From NCBI RefSeq assembly GCF_021390495.1, contig NZ_JAJEJP010000001.1, positions 1,240,001 to 1,304,000 on the forward strand: a DNA stretch of 64,000 bases. Reading direction: 5' to 3'. The stretch comes from Paraburkholderia sp. ZP32-5 (GTDB lineage Bacteria > Pseudomonadota > Gammaproteobacteria > Burkholderiales > Burkholderiaceae). The translations under genes were made by a program, and so were the position numbers. This document shows positions 1-8,001 of the stretch, piece after piece (positions within the stretch are counted from its first letter, which is position 1; each line of letters opens with the position of its first letter). The notes beneath the pieces are model-generated. The model was not told where the DNA came from. It did no database searches and saw only the letters and a list, made by a program, of their open reading frames with translations.

Positions 1-1868
1 CCGCTTTCCTCGATCGCGCGCGAGATCGTTTCGAACAGATCGCCGCGCCAGAATTGCACCGCCGAAATATTCACCGCGAGCGACAGCGTGTCGTAGCCCT
101 GTTGCTGCCACAGCGCGAGCTGCCGGCACGCGGTGTCGATCACGAAGTCGCCGATCGGCACGATCAGTCCGGTCGATTCCGCGACCGGGATGAATTCGTT
201 GGCGGGAATCAGCCCGTGCTGCGGATGGTTCCAGCGCACCAGCGCCTCGAAGCCGGTGATGCAGCGAAGCGTCAGATCGATCTTCGGCTGATACGCGAGA
301 AACAGTTGCCCCTCGGCGAGCGCGACGCGCAACTGCTGTTCCCACTTCATCAAGTGGTCAGCGCGATGCGACAGATGCGGCGAATAGAACTGGTAGCAGT
401 TCTTGCCGGCGTCCTTCGCGCTGTACATCGCGAGGTCGGCCTTCTTCAGCAGATCGATTTCGCTTTCGTTCGTGACCGAGTACAGCGCGATGCCGATGCT
501 CGCATGCAGCACGAACGCACTGCCACGCACTTCGAATGGTTTCGAGAACGCCTCGCCGGCGGCTTCGGCGAGCGTGACCGCGCGCTTTTCGACATCGTCG
601 CCCTTGATCACGACGACGAACTCGTCGCCGCCGATGCGCGACAGCGCGCCACCTTCGCCGACCGCGGCGGCGAGCCGTGACGCGGTCATTTGCAGCACGA
701 TGTCGCCGGCGTTGTGGCCGAGTGTGTCGTTGACGGTCTTGAAGTTGTCGAGGTCGATAAAGAGGATCGCGAGGCGGCCGAGATTGAACGGCTGCGCGAC
801 GTCATGGCGCAGCGCCTGCAAGGTTGCATAGCGGTTGCGCAGGCCGGTCAGCAGATCGTATTCGACGAGGTGCGTCATCTCGCGTTCGCGGCCGAGCAGC
901 TTGCCGATCAGGCCGGTCGCGACCGCGAAGAAGCTCAGCATCGCCAGCGAGATGAAGCCCGCCATCAGCAGATAGACGTTGCGCGTGTGGTTGTAGTCGG
1001 CGAACTCTTCGGCTTGCGAAAGACCGACCAGCACGCCGAGCGGATAGCCGTCGATATGCCGGTACGACACGATGCGCGTGACGTTGTCGATCGAATCGAC
1101 GTAGGTGCCCGACACGTGTTCCGAGGTCGGATAGGTGCCGCTCGCGGAGAACGTGCTGCTCGCGCGGTGCGCGTTGCCGGTGCGCCGCGCGAGCACGGTG
1201 CCGTTGTCCGAGATCACCGCGATCACGCCTTCGCGGCCGATTGCCGCGTTGTTGTAGAAGTCGGACGTGAAATAGCTCGGATCTTCGGAGACCACCACGA
1301 CGCCCGCGAACGTACCGTCCGGATGATTCAGACGGCGCGTCATCTGCAGCGTCCATTGACCCGACACGCGGCCGAGCACCGGCTTGCTGATATACAGCTG
1401 ATCGTCGTTCTCGTGCTCGTGGACCTTGAAGTGCTCGCGATCGGACAGGTCGATGTGCTTCGGATTGAGTTCGGCGGTATTGGCGATCAGCTTGCCGTGT
1501 TCGTCGATGAGCGACACCTGCACGAGCGTTTCGCTTTGCACGACGCCTTTTTCGACCGTGCTCGCGAGATCGAAATGATTCGGCGTTTTTTCGAACTCGT
1601 ATTTGACGAAGCGGGTGATCTGATCGACCTGGTGGATCGCCTTGATCGTGTGCTGTTCGAGCGCAGCGGAAAGAATTGCGGATGAGGCCATCGCTTCGCG
1701 ATAGGTCGCTTCCTTTTCGACCGACAGGCGCGCGAAGATGACCGTCCATAGCAGAATCAACACCAGCACGCCGAGCGCGGGAATGACGAGCAGCGCCCGC
1801 CGGCGCGTGATCATCGGATCACGGCGCGGCCTGGCTTCGCGCGGGTCGGAGAAGCGGGACTGACTCAT
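1..1868 (-). CDS. GGDEF/EAL cyclic-di-GMP signalling protein with N-terminal extracytoplasmic sensor (3' part missing)
   Basis: Reading from the ATG at 1868 leftward, the frame stays open to the window edge, so the C-terminal end of the EAL domain lies outside. The protein begins with a basic stretch and a membrane segment near residues 25-47, followed by a Cache-like periplasmic sensor region and a second membrane segment near residues 300-325. A GGDEF domain follows with an intact SRIGGDEF motif, then an EAL domain with FEALVRW. No RxxD inhibitory site is seen five residues before GGDEF. Both catalytic signatures look intact, so it could make or degrade cyclic di-GMP; the sequence alone does not tell which activity dominates. 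It is transcribed alone from a plausible promoter at 2017-2045. Confidence 0.9.
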   Translation of the reverse strand, partial: MSQSRFSDPREARPRRDPMITRRRALLVIPALGVLVLILLWTVIFARLSVEKEATYREAMASSAILSAALEQHTIKAIHQVDQITRFVKYEFEKTPNHFDLASTVEKGVVQSETLVQVSLIDEHGKLIANTAELNPKHIDLSDREHFKVHEHENDDQLYISKPVLGRVSGQWTLQMTRRLNHPDGTFAGVVVVSEDPSYFTSDFYNNAAIGREGVIAVISDNGTVLARRTGNAHRASSTFSASGTYPTSEHVSGTYVDSIDNVTRIVSYRHIDGYPLGVLVGLSQAEEFADYNHTRNVYLLMAGFISLAMLSFFAVATGLIGKLLGREREMTHLVEYDLLTGLRNRYATLQALRHDVAQPFNLGRLAILFIDLDNFKTVNDTLGHNAGDIVLQMTASRLAAAVGEGGALSRIGGDEFVVVIKGDDVEKRAVTLAEAAGEAFSKPFEVRGSAFVLHASIGIALYSVTNESEIDLLKKADLAMYSAKDAGKNCYQFYSPHLSHRADHLMKWEQQLRVALAEGQLFLAYQPKIDLTLRCITGFEALVRWNHPQHGLIPANEFIPVAESTGLIVPIGDFVIDTACRQLALWQQQGYDTLSLAVNISAVQFWRGDLFETISRAIEES

Positions 1869-2384
1869 CGTGCGGGCCGTGGCTGCAGACGGGCCAGTTG
1901 CAAATGCATGGGCATCGACTGCGCTAGTTGGTTGGATGGCTGCATGTGACCAGGGTGCCAAAGCTGCTGCGCAGGAGGAGGGGGCGTGATGCCGTGCCTG
2001 ACGGTCCAAAGGTCATCGTATATGTCCGATATTACTGAATGCCAATGGATTAAGAAAGGGTCCGGGCATGGGGTATACGCTGGCGCGCGAGGCGCTCGGT
2101 CCAGTTGGATTCGATGCCGGCTGGGCCGGTCTTGATGCGGCAATTTATCGGCGATTCTGCAAATATCTCATCGGCATGGCGCCCACTATGGCGTGGGCTT
2201 GCATCAGGGTGTTCGTGATTCGGGATGCATGAATCTTTTTGTGCTGACGTAATGCAATGAGGCTTTTTCTGTTTTCGTGCGGCATGATGCGGCGTTGGGT
2301 CTCGGTGTTGAGTCTCAGCGTTGAGTTGCAGCCGCTATCACGACGTCGAATGATGCGCGCACCTCACGACTTCAGGCGCGCTCG
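1869..2384. other. Intergenic region, no gene seen
   Basis: About 515 bases between the GGDEF/EAL gene and the phzF-like gene, somewhat poorer in GC than its surroundings. Short open frames on both strands here lack a recognisable protein and show no codon bias. The only signal I can support is the minus-strand promoter at 2017-2045. Confidence 0.6.
2017..2045 (-). promoter_or_regulatory. Putative sigma-70 promoter for the GGDEF/EAL gene
   Basis: On the minus strand TTGGCA (2045-2040) and TATACG (2022-2017) are separated by 17 bases. It would give a leader of roughly 140 bases before the ATG at 1868. Hexamer matching only. Confidence 0.4.
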
Positions 2385-3299
2385 CTATGCGAGCCGGAAC
2401 GTGCCGTCGACGATCGTAACCGTAGGTCCGCCGATCCAGATCTTGCCGCGCGCATCGTCGTAATGAACCGACACGTCACCTGCGCGCCCGAGCACTGTGC
2501 CTTGACGCACCGTATAGCGTGTGCCGGGGCGCCGTTGCTGTGCGTTCAGCAGGCCAGCGAGCGCGGCATTGGCACTGCCCGTCACCGGGTCTTCGCCGAG
2601 GCCGAAATCACCGCCGGCCATCAGGCAGCGCACTTCGAATGTCGCGGGGCCGTTGGCGTCATGCGGGCCATAGACAGCGAGACCATGCGTATCGACCGAC
2701 TGCACCAGTTCGGCGAGTGCCGCGGCATCCGGTTCGAGTTCGAGACAGGCACGTGCCGAATCGACACGCACGACGAGCCATGGCGCACCGTTATCGACCG
2801 CGCAGGGCGCCGCGCTGAAATCGATCGCACGACTACGCAAAGCCGCGGACAGCGCATCGTAACGATCCGCGGCGAGCGGCGTGACGCGCGCAGGCGGCGC
2901 GGCGAACGCCCATGCGCCGTGCGCGTCGCTGGTGCCACCGCTGCTGTCGAGCGCTTCGAGTTCGACCAGCCCGACGCCGCATTGCTGGATCAGCTTGCCG
3001 GCCTGCTTCGGCTGGTAGCCGCTGTCGAGCAACGCATGCGCGGTGCCGAGCGTCGGATGACCCGCGAACGGCAGTTCGCCACCCGGCGTGAAGATGCGTA
3101 CGCGATAGTCGGCGGCCGCATCGCCTGGCTTCAGCAGGAACGTGGTTTCGGACAGATTGGTCCAGCGCGCGATGGCCTGCATCTGCGTGGTATCGAGCGC
3201 GTCGGCATCGAATACGACGGCAAGCGGATTGCCTTTGAACGGTGTCGACGTAAAGACGTCGACCTGTTTGAAACGGACGGTATGAGCGGGCATCGACAT
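2385..3299 (-). CDS. PhzF family isomerase/epimerase
   Basis: A 304-residue protein with the PhzF fold signature near the N-terminus: KQVDVFTSTPFKGNPLAVV (residues 11-29), and TNLSETTFL, whose Glu51 corresponds to the catalytic glutamate of PhzF. GELPFAGHPTLGTAHAL and the C-terminal GEDPVTGSANAALAG loop are typical of the family. Members outside phenazine clusters are mostly of unknown substrate, acting as cofactor-free isomerases. No phenazine genes are nearby, so a role in phenazine synthesis is not supported. The gene is monocistronic, with an ATG at 3299. Confidence 0.9.
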   Translation of the reverse strand: MSMPAHTVRFKQVDVFTSTPFKGNPLAVVFDADALDTTQMQAIARWTNLSETTFLLKPGDAAADYRVRIFTPGGELPFAGHPTLGTAHALLDSGYQPKQAGKLIQQCGVGLVELEALDSSGGTSDAHGAWAFAAPPARVTPLAADRYDALSAALRSRAIDFSAAPCAVDNGAPWLVVRVDSARACLELEPDAAALAELVQSVDTHGLAVYGPHDANGPATFEVRCLMAGGDFGLGEDPVTGSANAALAGLLNAQQRRPGTRYTVRQGTVLGRAGDVSVHYDDARGKIWIGGPTVTIVDGTFRLA

Positions 3300-3385
3300 G
3301 ACTCGGCGCGTAACAGCTGCAAAGCGTTGAAGGGCTTTGCGGATTCTATCCGCGTCCGCGCCGGCGATCTACCGTGCAATAAGCA

Positions 3386-3423
3386 AAACGCGCCGCCGGC
3401 TTGACAGGCCGGGCGGCGCGTTT
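3386..3423 (-). terminator. Rho-independent terminator downstream of the Rid-family gene
   Basis: Twelve-base arms at 3386-3397 and 3412-3423 form a GC-rich hairpin. On the minus strand the stem runs into TTTT (3388-3385). It lies about 160 bases past the stop of the Rid-family gene and upstream of the phzF-like gene. Confidence 0.7.
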
Positions 3424-3498
3424 GACAGGGAATGCAGTATGAGTTCGTTGTGAAGCGGGTACGAACGCGCGGCCTATGCTGGCTGGATGGTCACCGCG

Positions 3499-3540
3499 TG
3501 ACGTTACATAACGTCAAATCACGTCACGTTACGTTACGTC
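3499..3540. repeat. Cluster of ACGT-centred palindromes
   Basis: A perfect 8-base inverted repeat TGACGTTA-CA-TAACGTCA (3499-3516) is followed by further ACGTCA/ACGTTA copies up to 3540. It lies between the stop of the Rid-family gene and the terminator at 3386-3423, about 200 bases upstream of the phzF-like start. It could be a regulator-binding cluster or a structured 3' end; the sequence does not decide. Confidence 0.6.
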
Positions 3541-3585
3541 GTATAGCTTCGTAAGCCGGCCGCTCACAGCCCATTACCGCTTGCC

Positions 3586-4050
3586 TTATTCGACCTCGGC
3601 GATCAGTTCGATCTCGACGCATGCGCCGAGCGGAATCTGCGCGACACCGAACGCCGAGCGCGCATGCTTGCCGCGTTCGCCGAACACGTCGGCGATCAGC
3701 TCGGATGCACCATTCGTGACCAGATGCTGTTCGGTGAATTCGAGCGTCGAGTTGACGAGGCTCATCAGCTTGACGATGCGCGTGACGCGGTTCAGATCGC
3801 CGACGTGCGTATGCAGCGTCGCGAGCAGATCGATCGCGATCGAGCGCGCCGCGCTCTTGCCTTCGTCGGTGCCCATCGTCGCGCCGAGCTTGCCGACCCA
3901 CACCTTGCCGTCCTTCTTCGCGATATGGCCCGACAGGTACACCGTGTTGCCGCTTTGCGCGCTCATCACATAGGCCGCTGCCGGCGCGCCTGCCGCCGGC
4001 AGTTCGATGCCGAGTTCCTTGAGCTTGTCGTACACATTCGATTGAGCCAT
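3586..4050 (-). CDS. Rid/YjgF family protein, non-archetypal
   Basis: A 154-residue protein of the RidA/YER057c/UK114 family, recognisable from TVYLSGHIAKKDGKVWVGK and the C-terminal PLGACVEIELIAEVE. Archetypal RidA enamine deaminases carry an essential Arg just before the conserved L/I-P pair; here that position is Gln138 (AQIP). It therefore probably belongs to another Rid subfamily, and hydrolysis of 2-aminoacrylate should not be assumed. The ATG at 4050 was preferred over a longer open frame because the family begins close to this point. It follows an aminotransferase gene on the same strand, which fits detoxification of or action on imine intermediates, as an inference. Confidence 0.85.
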   Translation of the reverse strand: MAQSNVYDKLKELGIELPAAGAPAAAYVMSAQSGNTVYLSGHIAKKDGKVWVGKLGATMGTDEGKSAARSIAIDLLATLHTHVGDLNRVTRIVKLMSLVNSTLEFTEQHLVTNGASELIADVFGERGKHARSAFGVAQIPLGACVEIELIAEVE

Positions 4051-4088
4051 GTTGAGACCTCGATTCGGTGAGATTGCGTTGATGCAGG

Positions 4089-4140
4089 CGGGGCGAAGTC
4101 CACACGCAACGCCTACGCGGCGCATGCGGACTTCGCCCCG
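4089..4140. repeat. Long inverted repeat between aminotransferase and Rid gene
   Basis: Thirteen-base perfect arms (4089-4101 and 4128-4140) flank a 26-base loop that is itself partly self-complementary. There is no T-run on either strand, so it is not a classical terminator. It may be an mRNA-processing or attenuating hairpin within a two-gene transcript. Confidence 0.65.
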
Positions 4141-4162
4141 ATATGTGTGCTGCTCACGCCGC

Positions 4163-5359
4163 TCAGATTTTCGCGCGAACCAGTTGCGCGAGACGCGCCA
4201 CGCCTTCGTCGATTTTAGCCGGCGGCACGGTGACGAACGACAGACGCAGTGTGTTGTGCTGCGCCTCGTTCGCGAAGAACGGACCGCCCGGCACGAACGC
4301 GACATTCTGCGCGACCGCTTCCTCGAGCAGCTTCATGCTGTCGATCTGCGCGGGCAGATTGACCCACACGAACATGCCGCCTTCCGGACGGTTCCAGCTC
4401 ACGCCCTCGGGCATGTAGCGCTGCAGCGCGTTCAGCATCGCTTCGCACTGGTTGCGGTACAGATCGCGAATCGTCGGCACGTGCGTGTCGAGGAAGCCGT
4501 CCTTGATCACTTCATGCACGATGCGCTGCGTGAAGCTCGGCGTGTGCAGATCGGTGGCCTGCTTGGCCTGCACGAGTTTGAAGATCAGATCTTCGGGCGC
4601 GATGATGTAGCCGACCCGCAGGCCCGGCGCGAGCACCTTCGAGAACGAGCCGAGATAGACGATGTGATCCGGCGCCATCGACAGCATCGTCGGCAGCGGT
4701 TCGCCCGCATAGTCGAGTGCGCCGTACGGGTCATCTTCGATCACCGGGAACGGCGCGCTCTTCGCGAATTTGGCGAGCGCGCGGCGGCGCTCCACCGGCA
4801 GGCGGCGGCCGGTCGGATTCTGGAAGTTCGGCTGTGCGTACAGCAAGCGCGCGTCTTTCGTCAGTTCGGGCGTGAGGCCCGCGGGGATCAGACCCTGCTC
4901 GTCGGTCGGCACCTGCACGTAGTGCGGTTCGTACATCGAGAACGATTGCAGCGCGCCGAGGTAGGTCGGCGTTTCGACCAGCACCGGGCTACCCGGGCAC
5001 ACCAGTACCTTGCCGAGCAGATCGAGCGCCTGCTGCGAACCGGTCGTGATCAGCACCTGCGACGCGCGGATCTGCACGCCGCCCACCGAGTAGCGTTGCG
5101 CGATCCATTCGCGCAGCGGCGCGTAGCCTTCGGTTGCGCTGTACTGCAGCGCCGCGGCCGGCGCGTCGCGCAGAATGCGGTCGGCGGCTTCGCGCATGCG
5201 CTCGGCCGGGAAGGTAGCCGGCGACGGCAGGCCGCCCGCGAACGAAATGACTTCCGGCCGTTCCGTGACCTTCAGGATCTCGCGGATCGCCGAGCTCGTG
5301 AGCTTGCGTGCGCGTTCGGACAATTGCCACGTCGGGGCTTTCAGATCGCTTTGGTCCAT
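4163..5359 (-). CDS. PLP-dependent aminotransferase, LysN/2-aminoadipate type
   Basis: A 398-residue fold-type I aminotransferase. VISFAGGLPSPATFP near residues 37-51, ALQYSATEGYAPLR (70-83), QPNFQNPTGR (176-185) and SFSKVLAPGLRVGYI with the PLP lysine Lys241 mark the MocR-like/LysN subgroup of class I/II enzymes. It lacks a GntR domain. The start at 5359 is chosen over a longer frame because GAGGAGAT lies just upstream of it and family members start here. Such enzymes transaminate branched, aromatic or 2-aminoadipate substrates; the exact substrate cannot be read from sequence. It may share a transcript with the Rid-family gene 112 bases downstream. Confidence 0.9.
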   Translation of the reverse strand: MDQSDLKAPTWQLSERARKLTSSAIREILKVTERPEVISFAGGLPSPATFPAERMREAADRILRDAPAAALQYSATEGYAPLREWIAQRYSVGGVQIRASQVLITTGSQQALDLLGKVLVCPGSPVLVETPTYLGALQSFSMYEPHYVQVPTDEQGLIPAGLTPELTKDARLLYAQPNFQNPTGRRLPVERRRALAKFAKSAPFPVIEDDPYGALDYAGEPLPTMLSMAPDHIVYLGSFSKVLAPGLRVGYIIAPEDLIFKLVQAKQATDLHTPSFTQRIVHEVIKDGFLDTHVPTIRDLYRNQCEAMLNALQRYMPEGVSWNRPEGGMFVWVNLPAQIDSMKLLEEAVAQNVAFVPGGPFFANEAQHNTLRLSFVTVPPAKIDEGVARLAQLVRAKI

Positions 5360-5452
5360 GATCTCCTCTGCTGTATTTCTGGAACCGGTCAAAACTTCGA
5401 TTATCGCGCGAGTCGGCACGGGTTGCGGATTTCGGGTGCCGACCCGTGCTGC

Positions 5453-6148
5453 TCATGCGAGAGTCCGCGGACCCTCGGGTGTTTCAAATTCGGCGACGAG
5501 CGCCGCGTTCTCGCCCGGCTGCACGTCGATCAGATGCGCGGCGCCGAGCCAGCGCAGTTGCTCGCCGATCACGTCCGCGCGCGGATGCACGGCCTTCAGC
5601 GCCTTCAGCGCGAGATTCGCCGGCGCGAGCACGGCCGACGGATGGCGCGTCGAATCCCACTGGATCAGCGACGGCAGCACGCCGTCGCCGGTGCCCTGCC
5701 AGGTGGGGAACGATCCGTCGTCGGGCACCGACAGGCCCCATGTGAAATCGCCGCGCGTCATCGGCACGATCGGCGCGATGCGCTGCGGATACTGCGCCTG
5801 CCACGTCGCGAGACGCTTCGGCCGCGCGACGCGCGCGACCCAATGCGACAGATAGGGCCCGCTTTCGAGCCGCGCGTGCGTCGCGAGGTCGTCGAGCGCG
5901 AACAGGCGCGGGCGGGCGGTCTCGCCGTCGGCGGCGGCCGGCGCGAGCGGGTCGATCGCGATCACTTCCAGGTAGATGCCGCCCCACAGGCCCAGCAAAC
6001 GGTTGTGGGTGCGCATCAACGGATGCGCGCCGCCGCCGGCCGGCGCGGCACCGAGCGTATCGGCGACGTACTGGACGCCTTCGTCGAGGGTGCGGGCGGA
6101 AACGACGAGATGATCGAGACTGAGCGAATGAGCGGGCAGAACTGTCAT
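5453..6148 (-). CDS. Glyoxalase-like (VOC superfamily) protein
   Basis: A 231-residue protein starting LSLDHLVVSARTLDEGVQY, the typical first strand and helix of the glyoxalase-like domain (Glyoxalase_3 type), with LLGLWGGIYLEVIAIDP later in the first module. Positions H12 and E-containing strand LEVIA could supply metal ligands, but the catalytic set is not certain. The ATG at 6148 is the family-consistent start. It is transcribed divergently from a MocR regulator, and such arrangements often mean that the regulator controls the neighbouring gene. Substrate unknown. Confidence 0.8.
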   Translation of the reverse strand: MTVLPAHSLSLDHLVVSARTLDEGVQYVADTLGAAPAGGGAHPLMRTHNRLLGLWGGIYLEVIAIDPLAPAAADGETARPRLFALDDLATHARLESGPYLSHWVARVARPKRLATWQAQYPQRIAPIVPMTRGDFTWGLSVPDDGSFPTWQGTGDGVLPSLIQWDSTRHPSAVLAPANLALKALKAVHPRADVIGEQLRWLGAAHLIDVQPGENAALVAEFETPEGPRTLA

Positions 6149-6352
6149 GGCGGATCGACGGAAACGGTTTCGGCAAGGAGGCCGGCGCGCCATGCACGAA
6201 AGCCGCGCGGCTGGGCCGTAAGCATAACCGTTTGCCGGATCGGCGGGCCATGCGGGCAGTTGGCGGGCGCTGTCCGGAGTATGCCGGCAACGCTTTTGCG
6301 CGGCATTCGTGCCGCTTCGACGTGACGCTACCACCCTTCGCTGGGATCCAAT

Positions 6353-6411
6353 GTAACGATCACGACCTGCACAGTAACGGTACAATCGACGCGATACTAT
6401 TCGGTACAGTT
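6353..6411. promoter_or_regulatory. Candidate MocR operator: direct repeats in the divergent promoter region
   Basis: GTAACGATCAC (6353-6363), GTAACGGTACA (6374-6384) and TTCGGTACAGT (6400-6410) are related direct repeats; CGGTACAAT and CGGTACAGT start 24 bases apart. TACAAT and TACTAT, possible -10 hexamers, lie within them. MocR proteins commonly bind spaced direct repeats, so autoregulation plus control of the glyoxalase-like gene is a reasonable inference. Confidence 0.45.
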
Positions 6412-6421
6412 GGAGCCCGTC

Positions 6422-7879
6422 ATGTCCGTCCCGCTTACCCAGATTCCCGCCCCGCACGACACCGCGTCGCTGACGCTGGTCGAACAGCTCGTGCAGTGGG
6501 CGCGCCGCCGCATCGAGGAGCGCGTGTTTCGCCCCGGCATGCGCATGCCGTCGATCCGCAAGCTCGCGCTCGATAAAGGCGTGTCGCGCTTCACGGTGGT
6601 CGAGGCGTACGAGCGGCTGGTCGCGCAGGGTTTTCTGGAGTCGCGGCGCGGCTCAGGCTTTTACGTGCGCGAGCGTCACGGCGGCGGCGCGGCGGTCACC
6701 GAACTACGCCCGCGCGCCGAGACGCCGCCGGTGCCGGCCAATATCGATGTGGTCTGGCTGCTGCGCAACATGCTGCATACCGGCGCGCGGCCCGAGCGCA
6801 GCCCCGGGCTCGGCTATTTGCCGGCCCGCTGGCTCGACGGCGACCTGATCACCAACGCGCTGCGTACGCTGGGGCGGCAAAGCGGCATGCAGATGCTCGG
6901 CATCGGCACCGCGCAGGGCTTTCTGCCGCTGCGCCAGCAATTGCAGACGCGCCTGGAGGAGCTGGAGATCGGCGCGTCGCCGGATCAGATCGTGATGGTG
7001 TCCGGTATCACCCAGGCGGTCGACCTGATTTCGCGCATCTACGTGAAGCCCGGCGATGCGGTGATCGTCGGCGATCCGGCGTGGTTCCAGATGTTCGGCT
7101 GCTTCGCCGCGCAGGGCGCGCGGCTCGTCGGCATGCCGTACACGCCGGAGGGCCCCGATCTCGACGCGCTGGAGGCGCTGGTGCAGGAGTGGCGCCCGAG
7201 AATGCTGGTGATCAATTCGGTGCTGCAGAACCCGACCGGCACGTCGCTGACCGCCGCGCAGGCGTTTCGCATCCTGCGTCTGGCCGAGGCGTACGACTTC
7301 ATCGTCGTTGAAGACGATATTTACGGCGACCTGTGCCCGCCGGGCTATCCGGGCACGCGGCTCGCGAGCCTCGATCAGTTAAAACGCGTGATCTACCTCG
7401 GCAGCTTTTCGAAGACGCTGGCGCCGAATCTGCGCGTCGGCTTCATCGCGTGCGCGCCGGAGGTGGCGATGGTCGTCAGCAATCAGAAGATGCTGGTCGG
7501 CATGACGAGCCCCGAACTGAACGAGCGCGTGATCTACAAGATCCTGACCGAAGGCCATTACCGGCGGCACGTCGAGCGCGTGCGCGCGCGGCTCGACGGC
7601 GTGCGCGAAAAGGCCGTGCGAATGATCGAGAAGACGGGCATGAAGCTGTTTCTGACGCCGACCGCCGGCATGTTCCTGTGGGCCGACACCGGCGTCGATG
7701 CCAGCGCGTTCGCCGCGGCCGCGCACGAGGCCGGCTATCTGCTGACGCCCGGCGGCCTGTTTTCGCCGCAGCAGTCGCCGAGCACGTGGATGCGCTTCAA
7801 TATCGCCAATTGCGGCGATCCCGAGTTGCCGGCGTTTCTCGCCCGCTATCTCGACGGCGTCGCGCGCCGCGCCTCTTGA
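6422..7879 (+). CDS. MocR/PdxR-type regulator: GntR winged helix fused to aminotransferase domain
   Basis: A 485-residue protein. Residues 18-85 form a GntR-type winged helix (RPGMRMPSIRKLALDKGVSR, then GFLESRRGSGFYV), and residues 110-480 a fold-type I aminotransferase domain with QNPTGTS (269-275) and SFSKTLAPNLRVGFI carrying Lys331 for PLP. The whole corresponds to the MocR subfamily, in which the enzyme-like domain senses PLP or an amino compound. The ATG at 6422 is used; an in-frame TTG 12 bases upstream is possible. It is divergent from the glyoxalase-like gene, with repeats between them. The effector is unknown; similarity to PdxR-like regulators does not show vitamin B6 control, and no pdx genes are adjacent. 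Confidence 0.9.
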   Translation: MSVPLTQIPAPHDTASLTLVEQLVQWARRRIEERVFRPGMRMPSIRKLALDKGVSRFTVVEAYERLVAQGFLESRRGSGFYVRERHGGGAAVTELRPRAETPPVPANIDVVWLLRNMLHTGARPERSPGLGYLPARWLDGDLITNALRTLGRQSGMQMLGIGTAQGFLPLRQQLQTRLEELEIGASPDQIVMVSGITQAVDLISRIYVKPGDAVIVGDPAWFQMFGCFAAQGARLVGMPYTPEGPDLDALEALVQEWRPRMLVINSVLQNPTGTSLTAAQAFRILRLAEAYDFIVVEDDIYGDLCPPGYPGTRLASLDQLKRVIYLGSFSKTLAPNLRVGFIACAPEVAMVVSNQKMLVGMTSPELNERVIYKILTEGHYRRHVERVRARLDGVREKAVRMIEKTGMKLFLTPTAGMFLWADTGVDASAFAAAAHEAGYLLTPGGLFSPQQSPSTWMRFNIANCGDPELPAFLARYLDGVARRAS

Positions 7880-8001
7880 AACCGCGCCGGCGCGTCCCCA
7901 TGTTGGCGAACGATCCGGCGCGCCCTGACCATCATTGAACCAGGCCCGAACTCCGGTTCGCCGCCGCCCGACCCCCATTCGAAACAGAGAGGAATCCGAC
8001 C

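Noticed and set aside
1865..2143. Possible small minus-strand gene upstream of the GGDEF/EAL gene
   Set aside because: Pro/His/Arg-rich with no family, and it overlaps the likely promoter of the GGDEF/EAL gene.
2463..3404. Open frame opposite the phzF-like gene
   Set aside because: Antisense shadow; the minus strand has complete PhzF motifs.
4049..6325. Long plus-strand frame opposite the aminotransferase and glyoxalase-like genes
   Set aside because: Spans two real minus-strand genes and their intergenic hairpin region; Arg/His-rich composition without motifs.
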